In this document: piece after piece, positions 51,247 to 59,591 of the stretch
Numbering within the stretch: position 1 is the stretch's first letter
Layout: each line of letters starts with the position of its first letter
Source: Bisbaumannia salifodinae
GTDB lineage: Bacteria; Pseudomonadota; Gammaproteobacteria; Pseudomonadales; Halomonadaceae
Length of the DNA stretch: 64,000 nucleotides
NCBI RefSeq assembly: GCF_039522585.1
Contig: NZ_BAAADR010000003.1
Direction: 5' to 3' (one strand)
The notes under the pieces: generated by a model
The model's database searches: none
The model's input: only the letters and a program-made list of their open reading frames with translations
Told to the model about the DNA's origin: nothing
Program-made: the position numbers and the translations under genes

Positions 51247-53337
51247 TTAAACCCATGAGGGGCTGCCGATTTCCGCCTCGAGGGCGAAGCGTGGCGGGCG
51301 CGTCGGGGCCAGGTAGCGCTCGATGATCTCGCTCTCCGCCATGGGGTGACCGATATGAAAGCCTTGCGCCAGGTCGCAGCCCAGCAGGCGTAGCGTCTCC
51401 AGTTGCTCCTCGCTCTCGATGCCCTCCGCCAGTACCTGCAGCCCCATGGCGTGGCCCATGCGGATGATGCCGCTGACGAACTGGCGACGATCCTCCCGCG
51501 CCTCCACATGGCGGGTCACGGTGCGATCGACCTTGAGGGTGTTCAGCGGCAGCTGGCTGACATAGGTGATGGAGGAGATCCCCGAGCCGAAGTCGTCCAG
51601 GGCGATCTGGGCGCCCAGGTTACGGGCCTCCTGAAGCAGGCCACAGGCCAGGTCCAGGTCATGGAAGTGGGTCGATTCCAGTACCTCTGCCACCAGGAAG
51701 GGGTGCGTCAGGCCGTGGTGGTGACGCGCCGAGGCCAGGGATTCGACGATGGCGCCGGTCTCGATCTGATCCTGGGAGAGGTTGACGCCGATGGAGATCG
51801 CGTGACCCTCGGCATGGAAGCGCTTGGCGACCCGGGCCGCCTCGTCGATCAGCCAGCGGCCGTAGGGCAGGCTCAGCGACGACTGGGTGATCACGTCGAT
51901 GAAATGCTGAGGACCGAGTATGCCCTTCTCGGGGTGGCGCCAACGGGCCAGGGCCTCGAAGCCGATGATGCTTCGGCGATGAATCGACAGGATCGGTTGG
52001 AAGAAGAGCTCGATCTGGCCGCCCTCGAAGGCCGCCTTGACCAGGGTATAGGCGTCCTGGCTCTCCGTCTGGCGTTCCAGGTCGGTGGCAAAGGCGAGGC
52101 GGTTCTTGCCTTGCTGCTTGGCCTCGTACATGGCGGCGTCGGCGGCGTCCAGCAACTGGGCGGCGCTGACCTCGTGGCTGGAGGTAAAGGCGATGCCGAT
52201 GGATACCGAGACCTTGACCAGCTCGCCATTGTCGAGCTGGTAGGGGCGGATGATATCGTCCATCACCTTCCCGGCCACCTTGGCGGCCTTGTCGGCGGTG
52301 CCCAGGCCGGTCAGGGCAATCACGAACTCGTCGCCGCCGAAGCGGGCGGTGAGGTCGTTGGCGCGCATCAGGTGCTTGAGGCGGCGGCTTATCTCGATCA
52401 GCAGTTCATCGCCGCAGGCGTGGCCGTAGCTGTCGTTGATCGGCTTGAAGTCGTCCAGATCGAGAAACAACACCGCCAGGCCGCTCTGGGTATACTCCAG
52501 GCTGGCCAGCTGGCTCTCCAGCAGGGTATTGAAGTGCTCCCGGTTGAACAGCCCGGTCAGGGGGTCGTAGCTGGCCATGCGCTCGAGCCGCGCCTGGTTG
52601 AGGCGACGCTGGGTGATATCGCGGAACACCCCGATATAGTTGGCAATATGGCCGCTTTCGTCGCGAATCGCCGAGATCGTAGTGTTTTCGATCAGTTGGC
52701 TGCCATCCTTGCGGGTGTTCCAGATGTCGCCGCTCCAGTAGCCACGGCTCTCCACCGCGGCGAACATGCTCTCGTAGAAGCCGGAGTCGTGCTTGCCGGA
52801 GGAGAGCAGGTTGGGCTTCTTGCCCAGGGCCTCGTCGCGCTGGTAACCGGTCAATTCGGTGAAGGCCGGGTTGGTATCGATGATGCGCTTCTCGGCATCG
52901 GTGACCAGGATGCCGTCATGGGTGTTGTTGAATACCGCCTGGGCCAGTTCCAGGCGACGCTGATACGCCTCGCGCTGGCTGACGTCCCGATGGATGCCGA
53001 TCAGGTAGCGTCGACCATCCGTGAGGCGCAGGCGTGACAGACTCAGTTCATTGCGGAAGGGCTCGCCATCCCCTCGCCGACAGGTCAGCGTCAGGGTAAA
53101 GGGGTGGCCATTACGCAGCGCGCTCATCAGCGCCTGGCGGTGCGTCTCTTCCAGTCCCTCGGAATCCAGTAGCGGACAGCGACCACCCAGCAGCTCCTCG
53201 CGAGCGTAGCCGGTGAGGCGCTCGAAGGCGTGATTGACATAGGCCAGTCGGCCGCCGAGGGTATCGCCCTCGCTGATGCAGATCGCCAGGCTGGGGAAGT
53301 CGAGCAGCGTGCCGAGGTCGCCGTGGAATGGGCTCAA
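51247..53337 (-). CDS. PAS-PAS-GGDEF-EAL cyclic-di-GMP signalling protein
   Basis: A 696-residue soluble protein: two PAS domains (about residues 15-130 and 135-255, the second ending FRDITQRRLNQARLERMA), GGDEF (about 260-425, RFGGDEFVIAL, I-site RAND) and EAL (about 440-685, GFEALARWRHP, VNLS, EVLES, DDFGSG, KVDR, EGIE, QGFHIG). All key EAL metal and catalytic residues are present, so it may be bifunctional or chiefly a phosphodiesterase. TTG at 53337 is chosen because GGGAG lies about eight bases upstream; TTG 53361 lacks a ribosome site. Confidence 0.9.
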   Translation of the reverse strand: MSPFHGDLGTLLDFPSLAICISEGDTLGGRLAYVNHAFERLTGYAREELLGGRCPLLDSEGLEETHRQALMSALRNGHPFTLTLTCRRGDGEPFRNELSLSRLRLTDGRRYLIGIHRDVSQREAYQRRLELAQAVFNNTHDGILVTDAEKRIIDTNPAFTELTGYQRDEALGKKPNLLSSGKHDSGFYESMFAAVESRGYWSGDIWNTRKDGSQLIENTTISAIRDESGHIANYIGVFRDITQRRLNQARLERMASYDPLTGLFNREHFNTLLESQLASLEYTQSGLAVLFLDLDDFKPINDSYGHACGDELLIEISRRLKHLMRANDLTARFGGDEFVIALTGLGTADKAAKVAGKVMDDIIRPYQLDNGELVKVSVSIGIAFTSSHEVSAAQLLDAADAAMYEAKQQGKNRLAFATDLERQTESQDAYTLVKAAFEGGQIELFFQPILSIHRRSIIGFEALARWRHPEKGILGPQHFIDVITQSSLSLPYGRWLIDEAARVAKRFHAEGHAISIGVNLSQDQIETGAIVESLASARHHHGLTHPFLVAEVLESTHFHDLDLACGLLQEARNLGAQIALDDFGSGISSITYVSQLPLNTLKVDRTVTRHVEAREDRRQFVSGIIRMGHAMGLQVLAEGIESEEQLETLRLLGCDLAQGFHIGHPMAESEIIERYLAPTRPPRFALEAEIGSPSWV

Positions 53338-53500
53338 GAGGTCTCTCCCTGGGTGATGCAATGGCCTGAGTCGGGGGTAAGGTGTTATCGGCGGTATGTC
53401 ATTGTAGCTTTAATGTTATCTGGCGTTTTCTTCGATAACGACTTGATCATCTGATCTATTCGATCATGCTGATGGCTCGGGCGGAGGTAAGGGAAGGGCA

Positions 53501-55054
53501 ATGAAGGATCATGAGTACCGTCGCCATGACGGCCTGGGGCTGGCGGCCCTGATACGCAGCGGCGAGGTCAGTCGCGAGGAGGTCTTCGAGGCGGCCTGTA
53601 CCGCCATCGACCTGGACAACCCCCAGTTGGGCGCGGTGGTGCGCCGGCGCTACGAGCGGGCCCGTCATGAGGCCGGTGAGGTGGAGCCGCGTGCGCCTTT
53701 CGCCGGGGTGCCCTTCCTGACCAAGGACCTGCTGATGGGGCTGGCGGACGAGCCGCTGAGCTTCGGCAGTGCCGCCCTGGCCGACTGGTCGCCCGAGGCG
53801 GATGCCACCCTGGTCAAGCGCTTCCGCCAGGCCGGCCTGGTGATCCTCGGCCAGAGCGGCTGCCCGGAGCTGGGGCTGATGGGCATCACCGAGCCCAAGG
53901 CCTTTCCCCACCCGGTCAATCCCTGGGGGCGCGACTACTCGCCGGGCGGCTCCAGCGGCGGCAGTGCCGCCGCGGTAGCCGCGGGCCTGGTGCCCCTGGC
54001 GGGGGCCGGGGATGGCGGCGGTTCGATCCGCATTCCCGCCAGCCAGTGCGGCCTCTTCGGCCTCAAGCCCTCCCGCGGGCGGGTGCCGCTGGGGCCCGCC
54101 CATAGCGAGGTGTGGCAGGGCGCCGTCGTCGAACATGCCCTGACCCGCAGCGTCCGCGACAGCGCCGCCCTGCTGGATGCCACCAACGGCATGGATGAGG
54201 GCGGGCCCTATCCGGTGCGCCACGAGAGCGGCTTCCTGGCGGCCCTGGAGCGCGCCCCGGAGCCGCTGACCATCGCCGTGTCCCTGGGCGAGCCGCTAAG
54301 CGCGCCCCTGGGCGCGACCCTGCACCCCCAGGTGCGCGAGGCGCTGGAGGCCGCGGCACGGCGCTGCGAGGCCCTGGGGCATCATGTGGAATGGGGTGAT
54401 CCCCCGGTGGACGGCGCGGCCCTGGCCCACAGCTACCTGACGCTCTACCTGGGGCACCTGAGCGCCGACCTGGCATGGATCGCCGAGCAGACCGGGGTCA
54501 GGGAGTCGCGGCTGGCGATCGAACCGGCCACCCGCGCCATCGCGCGACTCGGCCGTCACCTCAAGGCTCGCGACTACGAGCTGGCCAAGCGCCACTGGAA
54601 CACCCTGGGGCGCGCCATGGGCGCCTTCCATCGTCGCTTCGACCTGTTATTGATGCCGGTGCTCAGCGCCCCGCCGCCACGGCGCGGTAGTCTCTATCCG
54701 AGCCGCTGGCGGGAGGCCCTGATGGGCCTGCTGGCGCTGCCCGGCGCCGCCGCCCTGGCCCTCAGGGCGGGCGGGCTCGAGTCCCTGGCCCGGGAGTCGC
54801 TGCGCTACTCGCCCTTTACCCAGCTGGCCAACCTGACCGGCCAGCCGGCCATGTCGCTGCCGCTACATATTACCCCGCAGGGACTGCCGGTGGGGGTGCA
54901 GTGCCTGGGCCCCATGGGCAGCGAACGGCGCCTGCTGCAGTTCGCCGCCCAACTGGAGCGGGAGGTGAACTGGGCGAGCCGTCTGCCCCTGGAAGTGCGT
55001 CCTGAGCCGCGCCCCGAGAGCGACCAGGAGGCCGGAGGCGCCGGTCGTTCCTAG
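53501..55054 (+). CDS. Amidase-signature family hydrolase (NylA-like)
   Basis: A 517-residue amidase. The Ser-cisSer-Lys triad is visible: Lys in VPFLTKDL (near residue 75), Ser in the Gly-rich YSPGGSSGGSAAAVAAG (near 150), and the nucleophile Ser in GAGDGGGSIRIPAS (near 175). Overall form resembles 6-aminohexanoate-cyclic-dimer hydrolase-like amidases, but the true substrate is unknown. GGGAAGGGC precedes the start. The stop codon TAG lies at the left boundary of an inserted inverted-repeat element; before insertion it would have been TAA. Confidence 0.88.
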   Translation: MKDHEYRRHDGLGLAALIRSGEVSREEVFEAACTAIDLDNPQLGAVVRRRYERARHEAGEVEPRAPFAGVPFLTKDLLMGLADEPLSFGSAALADWSPEADATLVKRFRQAGLVILGQSGCPELGLMGITEPKAFPHPVNPWGRDYSPGGSSGGSAAAVAAGLVPLAGAGDGGGSIRIPASQCGLFGLKPSRGRVPLGPAHSEVWQGAVVEHALTRSVRDSAALLDATNGMDEGGPYPVRHESGFLAALERAPEPLTIAVSLGEPLSAPLGATLHPQVREALEAAARRCEALGHHVEWGDPPVDGAALAHSYLTLYLGHLSADLAWIAEQTGVRESRLAIEPATRAIARLGRHLKARDYELAKRHWNTLGRAMGAFHRRFDLLLMPVLSAPPPRRGSLYPSRWREALMGLLALPGAAALALRAGGLESLARESLRYSPFTQLANLTGQPAMSLPLHITPQGLPVGVQCLGPMGSERRLLQFAAQLEREVNWASRLPLEVRPEPRPESDQEAGGAGRS

Positions 55055-55196
55055 GTTTTGTACGAAAAGTCGGCGAGCGATGGCCAGACAAGGCAAAAAT
55101 CGGCGAAAAGACGGAGTTTACGCGGTGTAAATGAGTACTTTGAGCCGATTTTTAACGCCGTATGGGCGAGCGCAGGCAGTTTTCGTACAGAGCCTA
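55052..55196. mobile_element. 145-bp MITE-like element inserted at the amidase stop codon
   Basis: Terminal inverted repeats GGYTYTGTACGAAAA (15 bp, 2 mismatches) are flanked on both sides by TA, which fits a TA target duplication. Inside are AAAAATCGGC/GCCGATTTTT and TTTAC/GTAAA inverted repeats. There is no transposase ORF. Removing the element and one TA gives TCC-TAA-GGT, so the amidase stop codon is kept. Non-autonomous IS-derived element by form. Confidence 0.8.
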
Positions 55197-55199
55197 AGG

Positions 55200-55228
55200 T
55201 TCGCCGCGAGCCGCACAGCGGATAGAAT
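55200..55228 (+). promoter_or_regulatory. Predicted promoter of cmoM
   Basis: -35 TTCGCC (55200-55205), 17-bp spacer, -10 TAGAAT (55223-55228), immediately right of the mobile element. The predicted RNA start is near 55235, which rules out the in-frame ATG at 55227 as a start codon. Confidence 0.5.
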
Positions 55229-55259
55229 GGGCACCCCCTTGACCTCAGGATCTGCCACC

Positions 55260-56042
55260 TTGCCCAGCGACGCGCCCCTCTCCGCCGATGGCGATCGCCA
55301 CTTCGAGGGCCTGGCCGAGAAGTTCTCCGCCGGCCTCTATGGCTCGCCCCGCGGCGCCCTGCGCCTGGCGCTGCTCGATCACTGCCTGCCCCGCCAGCTC
55401 GAGCTCGGCGGCCAGCCGCTGCTCGACGTGGGCGGTGGCCTGGGGCAGATGGCCGCCTGGTTCGCCGCGCGTGGCCACGACGTGACCCTGGCCGAGCCCG
55501 CCGAGGAGATGCTGGCCCGGGCCCGGCAGGCCCTGGCGGGGCAGTCGGTACGTTTCCTGCGTGAGCCCCTGCAGCGCCTGCCCGAGGCGGCTCCGGGGCC
55601 CTGGCCGCTGATCGTCTGCCATGCGGTGTTCGAGTGGCTGGCCGACCCCGAGGCGGCCCTGGCCACCCTGGCGGGTCTGCTGGCCCCCGGCGGCCAGTTG
55701 TCGCTGATGGTCTTCAACCGGGACGCCCTGCGCTTCTCCAATGTGGTCAAGGGCAACCTGGAGAAGGCCCTGGCGGACCGCCTGGAGGGCACCGGCCGGC
55801 GCCAGCGCCTGACCCCCATCTCGCCGCTGACCCATGACCAGATCGCCACCTGGGCCGAGGCCCGGGGGCTCGAGATCACCGCCGTGGCGGGGATCCGCGT
55901 CTTCCAGGACTACCTGCGCGAGCGCCATCCCGACGAGGCGCAGCTGAAGCAGCTGCTGGCGCTGGAGCGCCGCTACTGCGACGTCGAGCCCCACTGGCGC
56001 CTGGGGCGTTACCTGCTCTATACCCTGCACAAACCCGAGTGA
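55260..56042 (+). CDS. cmoM: tRNA 5-carboxymethoxyuridine methyltransferase CmoM
   Basis: A 260-residue SAM-dependent methyltransferase. FEGLAEKFSAGLYGSPRGALR at the N-terminus, the SAM loop DVGGGLGQMAAWFA, CHAVFEWLADPEAAL and RVFQDYLRERH match CmoM (formerly SmtA), which methylates cmo5U34 to mcmo5U34 in tRNA. TTG 55260 is chosen from the promoter position, an AGGA nine bases upstream and family length; longer forms would translate the mobile element. It is followed by rsmC with almost no gap. Confidence 0.85.
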   Translation: MPSDAPLSADGDRHFEGLAEKFSAGLYGSPRGALRLALLDHCLPRQLELGGQPLLDVGGGLGQMAAWFAARGHDVTLAEPAEEMLARARQALAGQSVRFLREPLQRLPEAAPGPWPLIVCHAVFEWLADPEAALATLAGLLAPGGQLSLMVFNRDALRFSNVVKGNLEKALADRLEGTGRRQRLTPISPLTHDQIATWAEARGLEITAVAGIRVFQDYLRERHPDEAQLKQLLALERRYCDVEPHWRLGRYLLYTLHKPE

Positions 56043-56047
56043 CCGCC

Positions 56048-57046
56048 ATGCCCGCCGAGACCCCCGTCTGCCAACTCCTCGAACGCCAGGAGCAGGACCA
56101 CCGCCACTGGCTCTGGGTGGCCCCGCCCCGGGACGCCTGGCTCACCCCGCGAGACGCCGCCCTGCTCAGTGGCGATGCGGCCCAGTCGACCGACTGGCGC
56201 GCCCGGGGTGGCGTGGTCCATGACCCCTTCTCGACCGCCCCCCTGGGCGAGGTGCCGGGGGCGGTGCTGTTCTGGCCCAAGAGCCATGCCCTGGGGGAGT
56301 GGTGGCTGCTGTCGCTCTGCCAGCGCCTGCCCGAGGGCACCCCCCTGTGGCTGGTGGGGGAGAACAACGGCGGCATCAAGCGGGTGCTCAAGGTGCTGGC
56401 GGCCCTGGGGCTGGGCTGTCGCAAGCGCGACAGCGCCCGGCGCTGCAGCCTCTTCGAGACCCGGGTGGGGCGGGTGGCCCTCGACCCGGCCCTGGCCTGG
56501 CAGACCCTCGAGGCCGAGGGACTGACCCTGCATAGCCATCCGGGGGTCTTCGGTCATGGCAAGCTGGACGACGGCACCCGGCTGCTGTTGGAGACCCTGG
56601 CGCCGCGCCTGCCCGAGGGCCCCTTGCGCGCCCTGGACATGGGCTGCGGCGACGGCATCCTGGCCTGCTGGCTGGCCCGCCGCGGGGCCAGGGTCAGTGC
56701 CACCGATATCAACGCCTTCGCGGTGGAGGCGACCCGGCGCAGCCTGGCCGCCAACGACCTGGCCGGGGAGGTGGTGGCCGGGGACGTCTACTCGGGGCTG
56801 CCCGAGGGGGCGCGCTTCGAGCGCATCATCAGCAACCCGCCCTTTCATCAGGAGCGGGCCATCGACTATGGGCCGGCGGGGCGGCTGATTCGCGAGGCCC
56901 CCGAGCATCTCACGCCCGGGGGCGAGCTGTGGCTGGTGGCCAATGCCTTCCTGCCCTATCCCGACCTGCTGGAGGCCAGCTTCGGCGGCTTCGAGATCCT
57001 CGCCGACGACCGCCGTTTCCGGGTCTATCGAGCCATCAAACGCTGA
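56048..57046 (+). CDS. rsmC: 16S rRNA (guanine1207-N2)-methyltransferase
   Basis: A 332-residue protein with two methyltransferase-fold halves. The N-terminal half lacks a SAM motif (LWLVGENNGGIKRVL), the C-terminal half has DMGCGDGILACWLARRGA and the catalytic NPPFH (SNPPFHQERAID near residue 260). This is the RsmC layout, methylating G1207 in 30S subunits. GTG 56039, which overlaps the cmoM stop, is an alternative start. It converges with greB with no base between the two stop codons. Confidence 0.92.
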   Translation: MPAETPVCQLLERQEQDHRHWLWVAPPRDAWLTPRDAALLSGDAAQSTDWRARGGVVHDPFSTAPLGEVPGAVLFWPKSHALGEWWLLSLCQRLPEGTPLWLVGENNGGIKRVLKVLAALGLGCRKRDSARRCSLFETRVGRVALDPALAWQTLEAEGLTLHSHPGVFGHGKLDDGTRLLLETLAPRLPEGPLRALDMGCGDGILACWLARRGARVSATDINAFAVEATRRSLAANDLAGEVVAGDVYSGLPEGARFERIISNPPFHQERAIDYGPAGRLIREAPEHLTPGGELWLVANAFLPYPDLLEASFGGFEILADDRRFRVYRAIKR

Positions 57047-57589
57047 TTATTTGCTGCTGGGCTCCCGGTAGCGAATCCCGGTAATCAGATAGGTGGTCTC
57101 GCCGCCGGGGGCGGCCACCGTCACCTCGTCGTCCTCTTCCTTGCCCAGCAGCGCCTTGGCCAGGGGCGCGTCGATGCTGATCCAGCGCTTGGCGGTATCG
57201 GTCTCGTCGTGGCCGACGATACGCAGGGTCATCTCCTCGCCGTCGTCGTCCTCCAGGGTGACAAAGGCGCCGAAGTAGACCCGGGAAGTGTCCGCCGGCA
57301 GGCGATCCACCACCTGCAGCTCGTCGAGGCGCTTGGTCAGGTAACGGATCCGCGCGATCACCCGGTTGAGTTCCTTCTTGTTGTAGGTGTAGTCGGCATT
57401 CTCGCTGCGATCGCCGAGGGCTGCCGCCTCGCCCACCTTGGCCGATAGGGCCGGGCGCTTGACCCGGGAGAGGTGGTCGAGGATGCCACGCAGGCGCTCG
57501 GCGCCCTCGGCGGTGATCAGGTGGCTCTTGGGCTCCTGGCGCGGGTCCTTGGCCGGATCGCGCCAGCGGGTCATATTGCGGCCTTTCAT
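57047..57589 (-). CDS. greB: Transcription elongation factor GreB
   Basis: A 180-residue protein. The coiled-coil N-domain has the acidic tip and ENADYTYNKKELNRVIARIRYLTKRL, closer to GreB than to GreA; the C-terminal FKBP-like domain includes APLAKALLGKEEDDEV. It rescues backtracked RNA polymerase by stimulating transcript cleavage. The start at 57589 has AAGGAG seven bases upstream; the longer frame before it lacks any ribosome site. Residues 1-30 form an extra Arg/Lys-rich N-terminus. Confidence 0.92.
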   Translation of the reverse strand: MKGRNMTRWRDPAKDPRQEPKSHLITAEGAERLRGILDHLSRVKRPALSAKVGEAAALGDRSENADYTYNKKELNRVIARIRYLTKRLDELQVVDRLPADTSRVYFGAFVTLEDDDGEEMTLRIVGHDETDTAKRWISIDAPLAKALLGKEEDDEVTVAAPGGETTYLITGIRYREPSSK

Positions 57590-57742
57590 GCGGGCTCTCC
57601 TTGGAACTATTGCTGCGACCATACTGCGCCGATCCGACGCCGCCAAGGGGCGCCTACGACTTTGGTGGGCTAGGGCATGATTCAAACGTTCGTTAGAGTG
57701 CCGGGTGAGTCATCGCCACAACAACAAGCAAGGAGTCCGACC

Positions 57743-58396
57743 ATGCGCAAGCGTTATCCCCTCTCCGCCCTGGCCCTGGCCCTGGCCCTGGCCCTGGCCC
57801 TGGGGCTCGGCCTCGCCCTCTCGCCGCCGGCCTTCGCTCAGCAGCAGGAGGCCGCCGAGCTGCGACAGCAGTGGGAGCGGGTCACCACCCAGCCCGGCGA
57901 GCAACGCGATGCCCTGGCGGCCCTGGCCGAGCGGGCCGAGGCCCTGGTGAGGCAGTATCCCGAGGCCGCGGAGCTGCTGACCTGGCAGGGCATTATCCTC
58001 GCCTCCGAGGCCCGGGAGCGGGGCGGCCTGGGCGCCCTGAACCGGGCCCGCGGCGCCCGGGAGGCCCTGGAGCGGGCCATCGAACTCGACCCCCAGGGCC
58101 TCAATGGCTCCGCCTATGTGACCCTGGGCGCGCTCTACGATCGGGTGCCGGGCGGGCTGATCGGCTTCGGCGATGACGACACCGCCGAGGCGATGTTCCA
58201 GCGGGCCCTGGCGATTCGCCCCCAGGGCATCGACGTCAACTTCTACTACGCCGAGTTCCTCGCCGAATCGGGACGTCAGGACGAGGCCAGAGAACACGCC
58301 CGCCGTGCCCTGGAGGGCGAGGCGCGCACCGAGCGCCAGGCCTCCGACGAGGCCCTGCGTACCCAGGCCCGGGCCCTGCTGCGCCGCCTCGAGTAA
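57743..58396 (+). CDS. Exported TPR-like protein, unknown function
   Basis: A 217-residue protein with a Sec signal peptide whose hydrophobic core is built of Leu-Ala repeats, cleaved near FAQQQ (about residue 32). The mature part has helical TPR-like repeats (AREALERAIELDPQG, DDTAEAMFQRALAIRPQG, DEAREHARRALEGEA). A conserved-looking LGALYDRVPGGLIGFG stretch may mark its family. No catalytic motif is seen. AAGGAGTCCGACC precedes the ATG. Location is presumably periplasmic. Confidence 0.8.
   Translation: MRKRYPLSALALALALALALGLGLALSPPAFAQQQEAAELRQQWERVTTQPGEQRDALAALAERAEALVRQYPEAAELLTWQGIILASEARERGGLGALNRARGAREALERAIELDPQGLNGSAYVTLGALYDRVPGGLIGFGDDDTAEAMFQRALAIRPQGIDVNFYYAEFLAESGRQDEAREHARRALEGEARTERQASDEALRTQARALLRRLE
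57767..57802 (+). repeat. 6 x GCCCTG repeat in a signal peptide
   Basis: Six uninterrupted GCCCTG hexamers encode alternating Ala-Leu in the signal-peptide core of the TPR-like protein. Gain or loss of units would stay in frame and change core length by two residues per unit. Confidence 0.9.
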
Positions 58397-58498
58397 TCCG
58401 CTCCGTCATGGATCTGCCATGGCGAAGGCGATGCCCCGGCGGTTGGCATTGCCGCCCCATGACCGGATAATGGCTCCTTCGCTGACCCCGGAGGTGTC

Positions 58499-59140
58499 AT
58501 GGCCGATACCGGCGACCGATCCTTGACCCTGCTCCGGCCCCGCTTCGGCAATACTGATGTGGAGCGCCTGGAGACCACCCGCCTGCATCAGGGCTTCTTC
58601 CGCCTGGAGGAGCGCACCCTGCGCCACCGCCTCTTCCAGGGCGGCTGGAGCCCCGCCATCAAGCGCGAGGTGCATGTGCGCCGGGACGCCGTGGGCGTGC
58701 TGCCCTATGACGTGGAGCGCGATCGCGTGGTGCTGGTGGAGCAGTTGCGTGCCGGCGCCCTGGATGACCCCCTGGGCCCCTGGAAGCTGGAACCGGTGGC
58801 CGGCCTGGTGGAGGCGGGGGAGGCCCCCGCCGAGGTGGCCCGCCGCGAGGCCCTCGAAGAGGCGGGCTGCAGCCTCGACGAGCTGATCGAGCTGCACACC
58901 TACTACCCCAGCCCCGGCGCCTGCAACGAGCGGGTCACCCTCTACCTGGGGTTGACCGACAGCCGCGGCCTGGGGGGCGTGCACGGCCTGGACAGCGAGC
59001 ACGAGGATATCCAGGTACATGTGCTACCCTTCGGCGAGGCCTGGGAACTCCTCGAGGCCGGACGACTCGACAACGCCATGTGCCTGATCGCCTTCCACTG
59101 GTTGGCGCGGGAGCGGGCCGCATTGCGAGCACGGAGGTAA
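58499..59140 (+). CDS. nudF: ADP-ribose diphosphatase NudF
   Basis: A 213-residue Nudix enzyme. The Nudix box lies in GLVEAGEAPAEVARREALEE and ends AGC; YYPSPGACNERVTLYLG and the upstream VGVLPYD segment fit ADP-ribose pyrophosphatase. It hydrolyses ADP-ribose to AMP and ribose 5-phosphate. GGAGGTGTC precedes the start. nudF-yqiB-cpdA is a conserved gammaproteobacterial trio, here spaced by 4 bp and then overlapping by 1 bp. Confidence 0.94.
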   Translation: MADTGDRSLTLLRPRFGNTDVERLETTRLHQGFFRLEERTLRHRLFQGGWSPAIKREVHVRRDAVGVLPYDVERDRVVLVEQLRAGALDDPLGPWKLEPVAGLVEAGEAPAEVARREALEEAGCSLDELIELHTYYPSPGACNERVTLYLGLTDSRGLGGVHGLDSEHEDIQVHVLPFGEAWELLEAGRLDNAMCLIAFHWLARERAALRARR

Positions 59141-59144
59141 CGCC

Positions 59145-59591
59145 ATGGCAAGAGCCGCCTATGTATCCGACCTCAAGGGGCTGCAGGCCGAGTGCAGCAT
59201 CAACTACCTGCGCCTGTCGCGCCTGGTGGGGGAGCTCGGCCCCGGCGAGACCCGCGAGATCGCCCTGCGCGGCCGCGACCAGCGCTACGGTTCCCTGTGG
59301 CTGGAACTGGTCGAACAGGCCCCCTACACCAGCCGCCTGCGGGTCTCCCAGAGCGGCGTCATGGACGCCTTCGTCGAGGCACCGCGCATGCTGGTGCACC
59401 TCTATCACGACGTGCGCATGGCCGAGGTCACCGACTTCCAGCGCCAGCGCCACTTTCATGGGCGTTACCGCTACCCCAATGCCCGCATGCACCAGCCCGA
59501 CGAGAAGCTGCAGATCAACCGCTTCCTCGGCGAATGGTTGGAGCATGCCCTGGCCCATGGTCACTCCCTGGATCTGCCGGAGCTGAATTGA
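59145..59591 (+). CDS. yqiB: DUF1249 family protein YqiB
   Basis: A 148-residue protein. YVSDLKGLQAECSINYLRLSRL and the RYPNARMHQPDEKLQINRFL segment are diagnostic of DUF1249, found between nudF and cpdA in gammaproteobacteria. Its molecular role is not known. It has no membrane segment or signal. The stop overlaps the cpdA start (TGATG), so the two are coupled. Confidence 0.92.
   Translation: MARAAYVSDLKGLQAECSINYLRLSRLVGELGPGETREIALRGRDQRYGSLWLELVEQAPYTSRLRVSQSGVMDAFVEAPRMLVHLYHDVRMAEVTDFQRQRHFHGRYRYPNARMHQPDEKLQINRFLGEWLEHALAHGHSLDLPELN

Noticed and set aside
53338..53500. Operator in the AT-rich gap before the amidase (TGATCATCTGATC region)
   Set aside because: Several overlapping GATC-containing half-sites but no clean dyad or promoter pair could be fixed.
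55131..55259. N-terminal extension of cmoM reaching into the mobile element
   Set aside because: It would translate the inverted-repeat element and the promoter -10; family length and an AGGA site support a start at 55260.
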